Under the pieces are notes generated by a model. It was given only the letters and a program-made list of their open reading frames with translations, ran no database searches and was not told where the DNA came from. From contig MU130497.1 in NCBI GenBank assembly GCA_015039465.1, positions 31,942 to 95,941 on the forward strand: 64,000 nt of DNA, read 5' to 3'. The translations under genes were made by a program, and so were the position numbers. The stretch's first letter is position 1. Each line of letters starts with the position of its first letter. The DNA comes from Phlegmacium glaucopus (Eukaryota > Basidiomycota > Agaricomycetes > Agaricales > Cortinariaceae). Positions 32,727 to 46,322 of the stretch are shown here, in pieces.

Positions 32727-35355
32727 CGGAATCATATTTGGCTTGAAAAATGCTGTTAATTGCACTATTTTTTCTTGATTTTCCCAATTTTTTTGAGAAT
32801 TTGCAAAAAATTGAGGGAAATCGGCTCATGAAAATCCACTCAAATGGCCTATTACAATGTTCCCATGATAAAAAGGGCCATATATCATACTGTGGCTCAT
32901 AGATCTACAGCCAAGTATTTTTGTTGACTTTGTTTGTCTGTGAATGTATGATGGTTATATAATGTAGGAATTAGGGGATATAAATATGAAATCATGCTAG
33001 TGCTGTCCTGTCATCCTCCAACAGCTTATCTACATAGTACCACTGGATTACTCATTGAGGCATTGAGGTCATCTGAGAGAGTATCTCTGATGATTGTTGT
33101 CTCCTTTGCTTGGCAAGGCACGAAATCACCTGTCTATTAAAATCTCAGGGAAGTTATGCAGAGGACTGTAAATCCTGGGGTGCCATAAGTATGGTAGGTA
33201 AGGAGTACATTATGATGATTGATTGAGGGGTGGTGATGTTGATTGATGAATGTTTTTTTTTTGATAACGAGTGGAATGAGTGGGTGGGTTGTGGGTGGGT
33301 GTACAATATAAATAAAAGGATACGGATTGTTAGAATATATACCCTGGGTCTATAGTAATTAAATATTGAAAAAGCAAAGGAACAAAAGAAAAAAAAAGAA
33401 AAAAAGGCCGTTTAATTCATCAAACCTTTGATTCTTCCATACACAATCAGATCATCCAACTTGATAGATTTGATGGTATCATCCGCATTTCCGTTTTTCC
33501 TCCACTCCTGGACCATCGCCTTCGCTTCTACAGCCGGGACCTTTTCTGATTTCGTGCCCACAGTGATATGTAGCCTCTCCCGAACATCATACGGCAACTT
33601 CGATACGAACTCATGACCCTCTTGAACTTCATCATCAGAACCTCCAGAAGAACCTTCAAAATCGAAATCTTCAACCGTAATCGCCATCACACGTCCATCC
33701 CATACCACATTGCTCAATCTTCCTTTAAAGAGAGGTGTAGTCTTCATCTTGTGTAGAGCAGCACATCGATCCCATAGTTCGCGTTCTTGGTTGATAGAGT
33801 TTCGATGTACGATCGTGACGTGTGGTCGTTTGGTTACTCGATTGTCAGCTTTCAGTTTCGTCCAGAAATCTGTGTTCTCGTTCGCCAGGAATGGACCTAG
33901 TAGTTCTTCTAGATCCACCTCGGGAAGTAGACCGTAGTATCGCGCGTCGAGTTTCTTCTTGTCTTTCGGATAGTCGGGCTTCTTCACAGCAGGAGCATAA
34001 CCCTTCACCACATCCAACGCTTCCTGGATCTTCTCATCAGAAGGCATCTCCAATCCCATCACACTGACACATCCTTGCACGGCTCGTCTAACTGCATCCT
34101 CCAGCGACTCTCCGAGTTCCATCTCTATAACGTTATCAACCTCGCTGGGAGTGAGCTCCTGAGTAGAGTTGATGAACATCCAAATGACTTCTTCGTGAGA
34201 TTTGGTAGATGTGTCTGCACGTAGACTTTGATGATTATCGCCACGTTCTTGGACACGATCGCCGCAGATCCGATGTATTGTAGCGCGGGGTAGATCAAGA
34301 GACCAATTGAGAGCAAGGAGACGGACGGGTTGAGAGAATTTTGAAGCGGCATCTCGAAGAGATTGTCGGTGTTCCTTGAGGTGGTTATTCCTATCGTAGG
34401 AGTCATGTGAGGGGGATATAAAAAAAGAAGAGATTGAAAGGCATTACTTGTCTGCGACCACGACATCATGCTTGTGTAAGAGGTCGACTACTTTTTTGAT
34501 GAATATTGGTGCGGCCTTTTTGGCATGGACATCGTCGCTTTGAGTATGACCGAATCCGAAAATATGAGCTAGAGCTAACGAAACCGAGGTTTTGCCTGTT
34601 TTTAAAGGAAAGATAAGAAAGGTAGAAAATATATGCAAAAAAGAGATTGAGAAAAACGCACCGCATCCGGGAATGGCCACAGGTACGATGATCGTCTTGC
34701 TAAAATTTTTGTTGGCCACCACAGGTTCTCCGGTCTTCTCATCCACAGTCCCTAGCTCTTTCACGCCCTGCTCCGTTTTTAAAAACTCCAAGAACTTCTC
34801 CCTAGTCGCAATAATTCCCTTCCCTTTCGAGTACTCCTTAAACGACGCTGGATCCTTTACGATCTCCTGTATAACCCATTTGACATACAACTTCGTCTCG
34901 GCTCTCTTCATCTTGGACTTGGGAAGAGTTGAAGGTGTCATTGGACCTTTGGCAGACAACAACGACTTGGTGACCTCTCGCCAGTCGCGATACATCATGT
35001 ATGGTTCGTCGAATTTGACCTTGAAGAAAAAGGAAGAACCGGGTTTGTATGGAGATGCGGCTACGTCCGCCCTCTTTCCATTCTTCGACGTCGACGTGGG
35101 CGGTGCGGTGACGTGTGTGCGGACGACGAACCCTTCTACTGCCTCTCCATTCCATTCCCCTGTCTCAGCGCATGTATTCGTGAAATCTCTAACTTCTTGG
35201 ATGGTGTTAAGATTTATGGTAGGAGTTTTGATGAAACCCCATTCGTCTGCAAAGACGTCTACGAGTTCGGTTGAAAGCGTTTTGAATTCCTTGGAGCGTA
35301 CGTTGAGACCGTGTAGATGAAGACCAGTCTTTTCAGGCGGGTATCCGAGAACGTG
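32727..35355. repeat. Segmental duplication, copy 2
   Basis: Homologous to 27486-31056 but without the hAT-like and palindromic insertions. It is embedded in the complete tRNA ligase gene, so this is the ancestral-like copy. Confidence 0.85.
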
Positions 35356-36101
35356 TTCTTCGAAGGAATCGTCACATAACTATACAGAAAGTCAGGTTAA
35401 AAATTTATTGTAAGTTGGAGGAGAATCACACCTCTGCGATGGCAGTCAAGTTGGATTCCCAGAGTCTCGCTGCCAAATCTGCCTCTGTCTTGCCCTTGTT
35501 CCTCAGATACTTCATTAACCATGCCTCACCTGCTTGGGCATGGCTCACTTCGCTTCCGGCTACCGGCCCGAGAGAATGTTTGGATGTGATGAGCAATTTA
35601 GTGGGTGTCAGAGCGGCAATGAAGATGATACAGCCATTCGATTTCAGCGAAAGGGTGTACGGCGCAGCGGTATGTGTTTCAAGGGAAAGCCACTGAGGGA
35701 TAACAGAAACGTATAAGAAAAGGCGCGAAAAAAAGTAAAGAAGAACGAAAAATACCGATGTCCAAGGTACTTCTCCTATATTGAAAAACTTGTCGTATCC
35801 TCTGACTATTATTTGGTATTTCTTGGCAGTTTCCGTTTGCTCCTCTTTTTCCTGTGCATCGTTGGGTATTTCCCTAGTAAACAGTCCTCTTGCGAGCGTA
35901 GGAAATGGTGACGGAATATCGTAGTATTTAAACTCGTTCATCTTCCAACTTCGCACCTGGATGGATGGATCTGCCGGTGTAGAATAGATGGAGGATTTGA
36001 CTAGCTTTGGAGATTTAGCCGATAAAGCATAAAGTGAGGCAATCAGATCAGAATCTTCTGAAGATTGAACAGTAGATATCGACGGGTGTTCGAAAGACAT
36101 T
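33412..36101 (-). CDS. trl1: Fungal tRNA ligase (Trl1 type)
   Basis: Joins tRNA halves after intron removal, and in fungi also the Hac1-type mRNA of the unfolded-protein response. Three domains are visible. The N-terminal adenylyltransferase has WKMNEFKYYDIPSPFPTLAR, RGYDKFFN and the nucleophile motif SLKSNG. A central polynucleotide kinase has the P-loop IPGCGKTSVSLALAH, split by an intron. The C-terminal cyclic phosphodiesterase has two HxT motifs, HVTIVH and HITVGT. At least four GT-AG introns are seen (near 35695-35757, 35380-35430, 34604-34661 and 34385-34444). ATG 36101 (MSFEHPSISTV) is the first in-frame ATG seen; upstream codons stay open, so a longer N-terminus is possible. Total length is about 820 residues, normal for the family. 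Confidence 0.9.
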
Positions 36102-36614
36102 GTAGCACTAATATCAGTCGACGCGGTGACCTGCGAAGACTTTGAGGGCAATCGAGTTATCAGAGGTTTGATTCTGGACGCCTGTGCCAGTGGACTCTTT
36201 GATTTCTTCTTTTTCTTCAAGCACGCAGGTGTTGACGAAAATAATCGGATTTGGAATGGTGGCCTGCGACAAGCCCAAGTGGGCAGTCCTAAGGTGAGGC
36301 GGTGGAAAATGGTGGGCGTTTTAGATCTGTTGAGCGCTATACTTGGGGTCGCGTTGAGTCACGCCGTGGCCCGTGACTCACAGAAATCATTGACTCGTGC
36401 GTCCACTGTCCAGGGACAAGAAGATATAATTTAGTCTTTACATGCAACAAAGTAAACTACTACGTATACTAACAAAGTAAGACCCCTCCTGGTTCAACAA
36501 TTCGAGTATTCGGATACAAAGTACATCTTTGCTTTCATCTATTCTCGTACAAAAACCACCCTCCAACTCGCAAGGTCCAATGCCCTAGAAATTAGAATCC
36601 GCCTATCTCCATTA

Positions 36615-38294
36615 TCAAGCTTTCTTTGGACCAGCCGCCTTCCATACCTGTCCCCCGATCCCCATACCAGTACCAAAGTTACCAAACCCACCATCTGATG
36701 ATCCAATATTTGCACCTGCAGGTGCATCACCGCTTCCAGAACGTGGAGGGAGTCCCGAAAGAGTAGAAGTAGTGGTCGAAGGACCTGATGGGAAGCCGGG
36801 ACGAAAAGAGCTTGTAGGTATACTTTGGATAGATATGAATTTATTGGGAGGAGGTCGGTCATCGCTATTATGCTTCAAAAAACGTACGAAAGAAAGAAAG
36901 ATGAAAAAGGTCAGTTTTTGCGTATGAAGAGAAAAAGAGAGGTAAGAACCTGAAATTCAAGCCCAATTTGATCAGCCTCTGATATATCCAACAATTTCAC
37001 CAATTTCTTTCCAATCCCATTCAGCTTCTCTACATCATCCTTACTCCTCGTCCAAAGCTGGATCCTATCCACTTTCGTTCTCAAGCTAACGACAGCACCA
37101 CAAATCTCATCGCCATCCTCCAATTCCTCTCCCACCAACGCCATAGCCAACCAATTCCAACACCGATCTAATAATGCCGGGTTATTTTTCATCGTTAACA
37201 CCCATTTACCTCCGTTCGCATTGGCTTCGTCTTCCCACATGGGTTTGATACCGGATTTGAAGATGTGGTAGTTCGAGTTCTTTTCGAGCATGGAGGGAGG
37301 TTTGAGCCAGTTAAAGTAGCGACAGAATTCTTCGACAGTGGAGAATTCGCCGATGATGGTTAGCCCAGCTTCGTATTCTGTGCTTTCTGGAGGGTGTGAA
37401 GCAGAGTAGGGGGGTTCGGGTTGAGTGTTGGTTGTTGTCGTTGTCGTTGTTGTTGTTGTACCGGATGGGGGTTGACTAAAACCCGCTAACGCAGCTCCGC
37501 TAGCGGGGGTGAAAGGAAACTTTCCCTTCGAATCATGGTATATAGTCCTACGTCGAAAAGATCAGAGTATCAGCACACATTTTATGTTATCGACGGACAG
37601 ATGCTAATCAATCAACGCACCAAGAGAACTGTAAAGGATGCTCTGGCGCTTTCATAACCAGGCCAGGTGTCTTGGGATCCTCTATCATCTGAGGTTCCGG
37701 TGGCATCGCCGAGCCATCCACGCTCAAGGAACTACGACGCGCCTTGGCCCATCTCGCCGTGATAGCATCCAAGCTAGGTATATTCTTATACCCTACCTTC
37801 CTCTTTGGCAGTTCAGGGATCTTTGACAACGCTTCAGGGTTCTTTACAGCAGCATCTGCTGCCGTCTCCTGATTCAATTCCTCGAGTTTCTCAGTCGTCA
37901 GAGGTTCGCCGCCACTATCGTTTACGGGAGTAGTGCTCTTGCTGAGTAGAGACGTGGAGGATGTGGTAGATGCGCCTGATGGAGATGCAGCTCGAGTGCT
38001 GGGTGCATTCACGGCTAAAGAATCATTGGAGGCGTTTGATCCTGTTCGCAAAGCGAATGCTGCTAAACGAGGACGAGGAGCAACAACAGGTGGTTGGAGA
38101 GGTGCCGCCGTGCCACCATTAGCAGCTGCGGCATTGCTGTTGAGACGGGCGGCTAGCTGATTAAGAGAAGGAGGACGAGCACTGCTCATTTTCTTTATCG
38201 TCGTTGATGGCGCTGTTGTGATTGAAGCGTCTGTATTGGTAGAGCTCATCGTGGTCAATGCAAGAGGAGCTTCTGTCATACCAAACATGACCAA
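36615..38294 (-). CDS. eIF4E-family cap-binding protein (class II-like)
   Basis: Binds the mRNA 5' cap in translation control. A long low-complexity N-terminus (about 200 residues, Ser/Ala/Thr-rich) leads to HPLQFSW, then after an intron TIYHDSKG. Further on are FCRYFNWLKPPSML, the cap-stacking region MWEDEANANGGKW, LLDRCWNWLAMALVGEE and VSLRTKVDRIQLWTRS. A Gly-rich tail ends in VWKAAGPKKA. The first aromatic of the cap sandwich appears to be Tyr (TIY) rather than Trp, as in class II (4EHP-like) proteins; the second, W in MWEDE, is present. Introns lie near 37550-37620 and 36875-36950. Start choice is among several in-frame Met codons; 38294 is the longest. Confidence 0.85.
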
Positions 38295-40115
38295 CGGATA
38301 TAAACTGGTAACCCAACCATCAACACCGCTTTGAACTATTACTAGCAGTTCTATGACAATGTTAATCTTCCAATCTATGTATCCGAAACGTCTCCATCAA
38401 GCACTGCGACCATCATTCCTATTCCAGCCTATTCCTGGCACGACAGAGATCAAACTTGATCTCCATGCAGTTTTGTTCTGAACAATTTGATCAACGTAGT
38501 ACTTGATTGGAGCGGCCAAGGTCAAACACGAACCCCGATAAAGCACGAGAGACCCGAGCGGAGAAGAGAAATACAACTCCCGGCCTAACTCGGTTGTTTT
38601 CCTCGGTGAATCTATAGAAAGCCCACGATAACGAAACAGAACCATAGCCTTCTTATTCTCTAGTTCCGAACCATTTCCCTGAGATATTCAAACACAGGAG
38701 ATCCAGAGATACGCGCACAATCTACCTCAACTCCATAGCCTACCAACAAATTCTACGTAGCGCCGGTCTTGTCATCTATGATGTCCACGTCACTAAAAAC
38801 CCTGCCTTAGATGTGATAGCGTCAAAAAGTACTCTGTTGTGTAAATATCTTCAACATTCAGTTCACGACCCAGACAGGTTGCTGATTGAAGAGCCAATGG
38901 AACAGAAGCCTAATTTATCGCCTACCGCAGGCGGCACCAAAACTAGATAGGTCAAACACGGGTCCTGAGATGCCAAGAATGGCAGGAGAGTGCCATATTT
39001 AGAGAGTGGTTTCATTGACTGACGATATTGAAGGGAATGCTGCGATTGACGCTGCCAGTGAGAGATTTCCTTTATCACTATTTAAAAGGTTGGATCCATT
39101 GACAGCTATAAATGTTATTATTCAAAGGAATTGTTGGAACTCTGGAACTTGGGTGAGCATGTAAACAATGTGCCAATGTAAGTGCTTTACTATCTTCTTT
39201 GTAGCTTACCCAATTTTATCTTACTGAGTATATAACACACTTAAAGAGAAACTTCCCCAATTCTGCTTCAATCACCTTGAGGCTTGTAGGCTTTTTCAAA
39301 TGAAAGACCATATATCTATATTCCGACTAAATCTGGTGGCCATCTGTCCAAGCATTGCTGAGTGGTGATGATTGTTATGCTTGATGCACCTGATTTCACA
39401 GGTAGTCTAACTTTTGCACCAAAAATTGTACCAATTGACACACTCTAAATGGACTAATGGCCTTATTCAATGATAGGATTACATATTTTACTACATATCT
39501 CTCCCTAACATCATAAGAATCTGTGCAAGAATGATTGAGCTAGATGCACTTGAAGTTTGTTGATGGACATACACAATGATCACATCTCTACATTGCCATC
39601 ATTTTCCTACAGTACTGCACCCTTTGTGCAATCAAGCCCAAATGCTCCCAAATGTTCTCTGAAAACAAAGCCATTGAATGTTGGGAGGGTGACAGCAAGG
39701 CAGATAAGTTGTCTGACTCATCAGAGGATGATGATGATGGCTAGAATGGCAGGTTTCCAACTTGGTTTTTGGTCAACTTGATTTTTTTTTTAAATTATGG
39801 ACATGGTTAAATAATTAATATAAAATTAACTAAAATCATAGTGGACATCTTGATCTACAATACCAATATTCTGAAAATTCTGTCTCCTCAGTATTACCAT
39901 TTTCTTGCTGTGTTGAGAGTTAGAAAGGAAATTCAAAGTGGTATGCAAAGTGGTGTTGGTACACTGTAGCTAGTTATTGTTGTACTTACCCATTTTTTTG
40001 CCTCATAAGCCTGAAAAAGATGTGTTGCTTGCTACTTCAATCTCTACAGGAAGATTATGTTCTGTTTCTGTTGAACAATGTACAAACATCTTTATATTTT
40101 GATGATTGAGCCACC
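38295..40115. other. Intergenic DNA without recognised gene
   Basis: AT-rich in the right half. The short ORFs show no family features. The last about 100 bases are the 3' flank of NLR1 and resemble the sequence after NLR2 (GAGGTGGC..CAATCATCAAA). Confidence 0.5.
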
Positions 40116-40684
40116 TCAGTCTTGTCCTACTCTCTTCTTTGTATTCATGATTTCAAGCTTCAGATGTTCTGCCTTAATCTGCCTTCCCTGACCAAGGTAT
40201 GTTGTTGCCAGATTTTCCATAGCCTTGAGGGTGTCTGGATGTGCTACACCAAGCAGCTTCTTCCTCATGTCCATAACCTTAACCTCCAGCTTCTCAGCCT
40301 CATTCCACCTTCCCTGATCACTGTATGTGCTTGCCAGATTCACCATACTGGTGAGGGTTTTTGGATGTTCTGCACCAAGCAGCTTCTTCCTCATGTCCAT
40401 AACATGAACCTCCAGCTGCTCTGCCTCATTCCACCTTCCCTGATCCCTATATGTGCTTGCTAGATTAACCATACTGCTAAGAGTGTCTGGATGTTCTGCA
40501 CCAAGCAGCTTCTTCCTCATGTCCATAACTTGAACCTCCAGCTGCTCTGCCTCATTCCACCTTCCTTGATCACTGTATGTGTGTGCTAGATTGGCCATAC
40601 TGATGAGGGTGTCTGGATGTTCTGCACCAAGCAGCTTCTTCCTCATGTCCATAACTTGAACCCCCAGCTGCCCTGCCTCATCCC
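40116..40684 (-). pseudogene. 3' end of NLR1, severed by the Plavaka element
   Basis: It encodes four more 42-residue TPR units (WNEAEQLEVQVMDMRKKL, GAEHPDTLSSMVNLAS) and the natural C-terminus LEIMNTKKRVGQD, which matches the end of the NLR2 repeat region (LEVMNIKKRIGRD). Its first residues, WDEAGQLGVQVMDM, continue the repeat that is cut at 47809. The frame upstream of 40685 is transposon sequence, so this piece alone has no natural start. Confidence 0.9.
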
Positions 40685-41249
40685 ACTGTCGGAAAACCTG
40701 AGAAAAACATACACACGCTAATATGGTGCTCATATGTGTGGATCTGACCGTCAGCTTTTCGAGTACTATTCCAGCCACAGAACGTGCCTATCGGTCTGAG
40801 AGACTCTGTCGTTTGGATCGGTACTTAACACACTGATCCACCCTGATCGTCCATTTTTGTGCCGAGGGGGTCTATCCGTAGTAATACCAGCTATTCATGC
40901 TGGTAAAACATCTATGTACTGACACTGATGAAAGTAATTATAGTACTTATTTATCCCCATCAACTATTTGAGTGCTGAGAGAATGTACCGGTGATTATGG
41001 AACTTACTTCTCCTGATTAAACATTCAGATGTCGCGAAGGTGCATCAGAGCTCACCCATGTTATTGGCTGGATCGCCTCTGATCCGTGACCGGAACCTCT
41101 CCCAAATTTTAGGCGCAATATTCAGATCATTAATGCCAAAAAAAATGGTCGAATATGTGATATTACAAGCTGACAGTGCAGCTACTATCTAACAGCAGGT
41201 ATTATTATTATACAGGCGACGACCAAGCGCTGGCCCTCCCATTTCCGTT

Positions 41250-42702
41250 CTAGCCTTGCACTTGTTCCTCATCCTCTTCCGAATCAGCTGCCAAGAGGTC
41301 CATTGCCTTTTTCAAGCTGCCGCTCTCATCATTTTTCCTGCCCATCACCAAACTCGAGTCAGAATTGGGGAATATTTTCTCATCCCAACGCTTGATGATG
41401 TTGACAACACTTTTCTTCTTCTGTCGTAGGCCAGTCTCGAGAATTGTTAGGTATTCTTCGAAGTCGTTGAAATAGCGTATACCGGTGCTTGAGCCAACTT
41501 CCTGAAGAGTATCGTCACTCGAAAGTGCCCAGCGAGCCTGGGAGAGTGTTAGGAATGCAAAAGCGTCAATACAAGTGGTGATGACATACCAGTATACCAC
41601 AGGTAGCAATAGCGCCAGGCGTGATGTTACGGATGTCGTGAATCTGAGCCATCGTCTCGGTTTGTGGATGAAGTAATTCGCCATTCATGAAATACTTGCC
41701 AGCGATAGGCCCACGGATGAGGGCGACGTAGATCTGAATGAAGAATCAGGTTCCCAAAACGTAGGTATGAAATATGGAAAAACTCACCCCCATGAGCATA
41801 GGGTTGAGGAAGACGGAAGAAAGCGAGTACTCACCATGCCAATCCTTGTGAAGAATTGGAACGTCAACACTCGAATACATTCCGGTCTCGTTTACCCATC
41901 CAATTTGCTCACGAAACTTGGCCTTCCTGATGTCCGGTTTGAGGAGGTTGATTTCGGAGGCACCCAGAATTGAAGAACAGTTATGACGAATGCGGGTTGC
42001 AGTATTATACCGTTGGGCTTTCATCCCATTCATAAACTAGTCACAACTGAGTATGAAGCTGTAGAATATGAATAGAACTGACCTGTCGTCGAAGCCACCT
42101 CTGATGGAGGGCCTGCTGCTGGAACTTCTCCCGAAGGAGGTCGAAGACCTCTTTGAGCTGACCCTGCAACTTATTCTCGTCATTCTCGAATCTTTCAGCC
42201 ACATTGTAGTCTTCGTCAATGTTGATGTCAAAGATATCGTCCCCCGAATGAATCCATGGAGCGCGGAGAAGAAAGAACTTGTGTCCAGCTTGGTAGACAA
42301 AGCGTTCATCGCGGACGGTGGGACTGCTTGTATCGACTTCTTCATCTGAGTCCGCAGGTAGAGACTCATGACGGGTTCTTCGACGTTTGGGCCCATGGCT
42401 GGTGCTGTCGTCCTTGTCGTTGGTGATATCCGCAAACTTACGACTGAGATGGTTCAACTTAGCCTGGGCTATGTTTTTGTCAACCTCGTACTGCCGAGCA
42501 ATCTCGAAACGCGATTACATGATATTAGTTGAACATCGCTAAGAACAATTTTTCTGGTCACCTTGAGCAAGTCGGCCCGGGAAGTATCCACATTGAGTGG
42601 GATGTTCTCAGATTCTGAGGGAGCTGGGGAGGACTGAGTGTGTAGCTGTGTTGGCGATGGTGTCATTGTGAGCAAGTGAGTAGAATCAATTGAGGTGCTC
42701 AT
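41250..42702 (-). CDS. Unrecognised companion protein of the Plavaka element
   Basis: It is transcribed divergently from the transposase with a 195-bp shared upstream region. Exons can be followed from MSTSIDSTHLLTMTPSPTQL through IARQYEVDKNIAQAKLNHLS, a basic KRRRTRHE patch, FFLLRAPWIHSGDDIFDI, KPDIRKAKFREQIGWVNET, VYVALIRGPIAGKYF, IRNITPGAIATCGILARWAL and VVNIIKRWDEKIFP. It ends in the acidic tail DSEEDEEQVQG. GT-AG introns lie near 42480-42560, 42035-42080, 41740-41785 and 41545-41590. No enzyme motif was recognised. Genes of this kind commonly accompany transposons in mushroom genomes, so a regulatory or DNA-binding role is possible but not shown. Confidence 0.7.
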
Positions 42703-42897
42703 TCATATGAATGACCTCTTTATATACTATTGCACCAACCCAGGGATTGTGGGGCCGCTCCACCCTGACACTTTACGCCCTTGAATTAATGATAAAGTGA
42801 CACGTCATGCCAATTAAACAAAAATAGGTTGTGGGGCCAGCTGCAACATTGATGCTCGCAGCCGAAGCTCATTTAAATTGCACAAACTTGCCTACCA

Positions 42898-45800
42898 ATG
42901 GCGCGTCGCCCGAAACATTTGAAGAAGTCTGGGAAGCTTCAAGTCGACGCCCTTCAACAAAAATGCCGCTATTGCAAGACCCATCGGGGCGCACGAGGTT
43001 TTGATAAGCACGAGGCTTGGTGTAAGAAAACTTGGATGATCCGAAAAGAGCTCCGAGATGTCAAGTGCGAGCATGCAATCATTAACCAACTTCAAGTTGA
43101 AGTGACACCACCGCTCTCGCCAACAATACCACCTTGTTGCGTAGATTTCAGTGCCAACAATGAATTTGTTGAAGGGTCCAGCTCAGTTCCCATGGAGGTT
43201 GATCATCCGCCACTGGAGTCAGATCCTCGCGAGCCTACTACGGTTCCAAACCATGATGGTATGCTCACTCCCTCTAAAATATCTCCTGCTGATTTTTACT
43301 TGGAATTTTACAGAACCTGCTGTCACATTCGGACCTCATTTACCCCCGGAATACATCAAAATCATTCCCCATCCCCATTCTCCGAACCCAAGCACAAAAA
43401 TAATTGCGCTGAACACCTGGAACCCAGCCTGTCAATCACTGTATCCAACCTACATGCCCCAACCTGAGCCTCGCCCCTGGGCTCCATTTGAAAACCTTGC
43501 CGATTTCGAATACACAGAGACGGCCGTACTGGGTTTATTACCCAAGTGGATCATCAATAAACAATTAACTGGCTTCAATTCCAATTGGGCGGATGGGAGT
43601 CACCTCACTATCAAGAACTTTACGGAAATGGACAAAGTTCTTTCTAAGGCTCGTAAGTACTTTGTTCAGGTGAGCAGAAATCAGCCGCTGGGTCTATTGC
43701 TCATCCGTTCTGATGGCTTGATCAGTTCAAGCAAGACACTGTCACAGCAACTTACCAAGGTAAAGTATCTGAATTCACCTTTGAATATCGTGATCCATGG
43801 GAATGGATCCTGTCGGTTGTCCAAGACGAGTCCCTAGCGCCAATGGCCATGTGGAATGCAGTTCGAAAGTACTACTGCAAAGGTGATTTTGAAGAACGTC
43901 TTTACGACGAACCAAACACAGCTGATACGTGGTGGAATGTCGATGTGAGTTTACATATTTCTGCTAAGTACGCTATCCTTATTTTTTTCCCTCAAGTCCG
44001 AGCTTCCATATTGTGATATGTTCCCTCATTCTTATCTTCCGCTCCATTTCTGGCTCGACAAGGGCATGGTTACGCGACGCGTGAAGAAATACCCCATGTT
44101 ATTGCGACCTGCATGGCTTCCACGCCAGATCAGGAATGCCTCTGGGAATGGAGGTGGCGTTCTCATCGGATATATGCCAGTTGTAGGTCATAAGCGCCAT
44201 TTAAAAATGAATTCTCACATGAGCTCAATCCAGATTGAAGATCCATCTGATCCATCCAGCCGCTCTGCAGCAGAAAAGGAGGAGTTTGCACATTTTAAAC
44301 GAGAGGTATATCAGAAGGTTTTAAAGACGGTTTTTCACAGCTTGAAGCGACGTTCGCAAAATGGTGAAACTCACCATTGTGCAGATGGCATCAACCGGGT
44401 GCTTTACCCTGGTATTCTAATTGAATCGCAGGACGCTGAAGAAGCAGCGTATTTCTGTGGCTGCCGCGCTGCATCAGCCAACCACCCATGTCCTAAATGT
44501 CTCGTCGCGCAGACCGATTTGCATAAAATCTCAGGCAATTTTGAGCTGCGTACACCACAGTCGATGAGAGCAGTACTTACACAAGCCTCAAAGGCGAAAA
44601 CCAAGGGCGCAAAAGAGAAAATTCTCAAGGATAATGGTATGCACAACATTGAGGTAAGCCTCCTCAAACATTGATTTCTGTTTGCTCCCCTCAATGAGCA
44701 CACATATAGCACTTCCTATGGGATTTTCGATTTTCTGATCCCTACCGGGCATATTCATATGATACTCTGCACTCAGACGACTTGGGAAAATGGGGGAAAC
44801 ATCTGTGGGTGTTATTGCTCAATGTTCTGGAGGAAATTGGCGCCAAAGGAAAAGTTACACAGAGGTAACTCTCATAATTTCCCCATGAACAACTAAATAT
44901 TGAATGAGCAAAATTCTCTGTAGTATGGCAAATTTTCCTCGGTGGAGCAACCTGAAACACTTCAACAATGTTACTACCACACATTTTACAGATGGGCAGG
45001 CATTCTACGACATTCTCAAGGTACGCCCCAATTTTGTGGCAGCTCAGCAAGTTGTTAAGTTCATGCTTTTAGTGCATTCTTCCATGCATCGTGGATTTCC
45101 TTCCAAAGAAATCGGTCCTGGTGCATTGCATCCGTGCCTATATACGGTTTCGAATACTTGTTGGCCTCCACTGCATGACAGAAAGTCGATTAAAATGGCT
45201 TCAACAAGCCTTGTCTACCGAAAATGCTGTGCTGTCAGTCTAACAAACCAGTCTTGTTGCTTGAAGCTTATGATACCGATTTTATTTTTAGGATGTCAGT
45301 CTGGAATATGGAAAAAGCTTTGATTTTTTAAAACAACATGCCGCTCATCACGTAGCTCAAGATATATGCGAAAAGGGAACAGTAGACAATTTCTCGACTC
45401 GGACTGGAGAAGGATTTCAGCAAGAAGCTGCGCAGGCCTTTGACCAGACAAATATGAAAGGTGCAGAGCATCAGGTACGCACACTGAATATTCATTGGCA
45501 TGATTTTAACTCACAACTTTCGGGAGATGTGTATTATTGATGAAAAACAAGAGGCCATCGCTCGGATACGCATGGCGATAGACAATGATAAAATGGCACA
45601 TTTAAACCTCGAGTCTGCGGAAGATATCGTCGAAAGCAAAGTAGAATTGGATCCGGAGTTGAAAGGCTCAAAAGCATGGCGGTTGGGGTCACAAGAGGGA
45701 AAGAAGATGAATTTCCGCGTCATGGTCGCTGACCTCGCTAAAGCTGACCACCAGTATCATCATCTTGACGAACGGTTGCGAGACTTCATCGCATGCAATT

Positions 45801-46322
45801 TGCCTGAGGAAGCAGTTCAGATGAGGTTCGAAGATGACATTTATGTGAGTCTGGGCTTTTCAATTAATTTTGAATTAGAAGAAATAATCTCTCACATAGG
45901 CCCAAAGATATAAATGTGTTGTCCTCAAGTATCAGTCGCTGGAAGATTGGACTGAAGGAACAGACTTCATGAGATGCAACCCAAAATTTCACGGCCGGAA
46001 GCGATTTGACTGTGTTATCATCCATGATGATGCCCCAAAACTCAGTGTTGCTCGACTCTGCGATCTATTTCGCTGTTGGCTCCCATCTGGGAACACACTT
46101 GATATAGCTCTCATTCATCGGCTTTCCAGCAGCAAATGGAAGCCCAAGACTATGTGGGATGGATGCAGAGTACTTGATGAGGAGATAGATACCACCCTGG
46201 TTCAAATGGACTACTTACTTCGTGGTGCTCTCGTCTGCCCAGTCAGCGATCGGGCGGAGGAAAAGTCCCATTATTTTATGGACAGTGTCGATCCGGATAT
46301 TTTCCTCAGAGAGAACAGCTGA
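42898..46322 (+). CDS. Plavaka transposase
   Basis: Cuts and inserts the element. A zinc-finger-like N-terminus (CRYCKTHRGARGFDKHEAWC) is followed after an intron (about 43258-43312) by LPPEYIKIIPHPHS and AVLGLLPKWIINKQLTGFNS. After further introns come FEYRDPWEWILSVVQDESLA, TADTWWNVD, LHFWLDKGMVTRRVKKYPML and GGGVLIGYMPVVGHK. A cysteine cluster FCGCRAASANHPCPKC follows, then DLGKWGKHLWVLLLNVLEEI and a C-terminal region ending SVDPDIFLRENS. These are hallmarks of the basidiomycete Plavaka group (related to CACTA-type transposases). About ten short introns separate the pieces. No disabling stop was noticed inside the exons inferred, though exact splice sites were not all confirmed. Confidence 0.85.
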
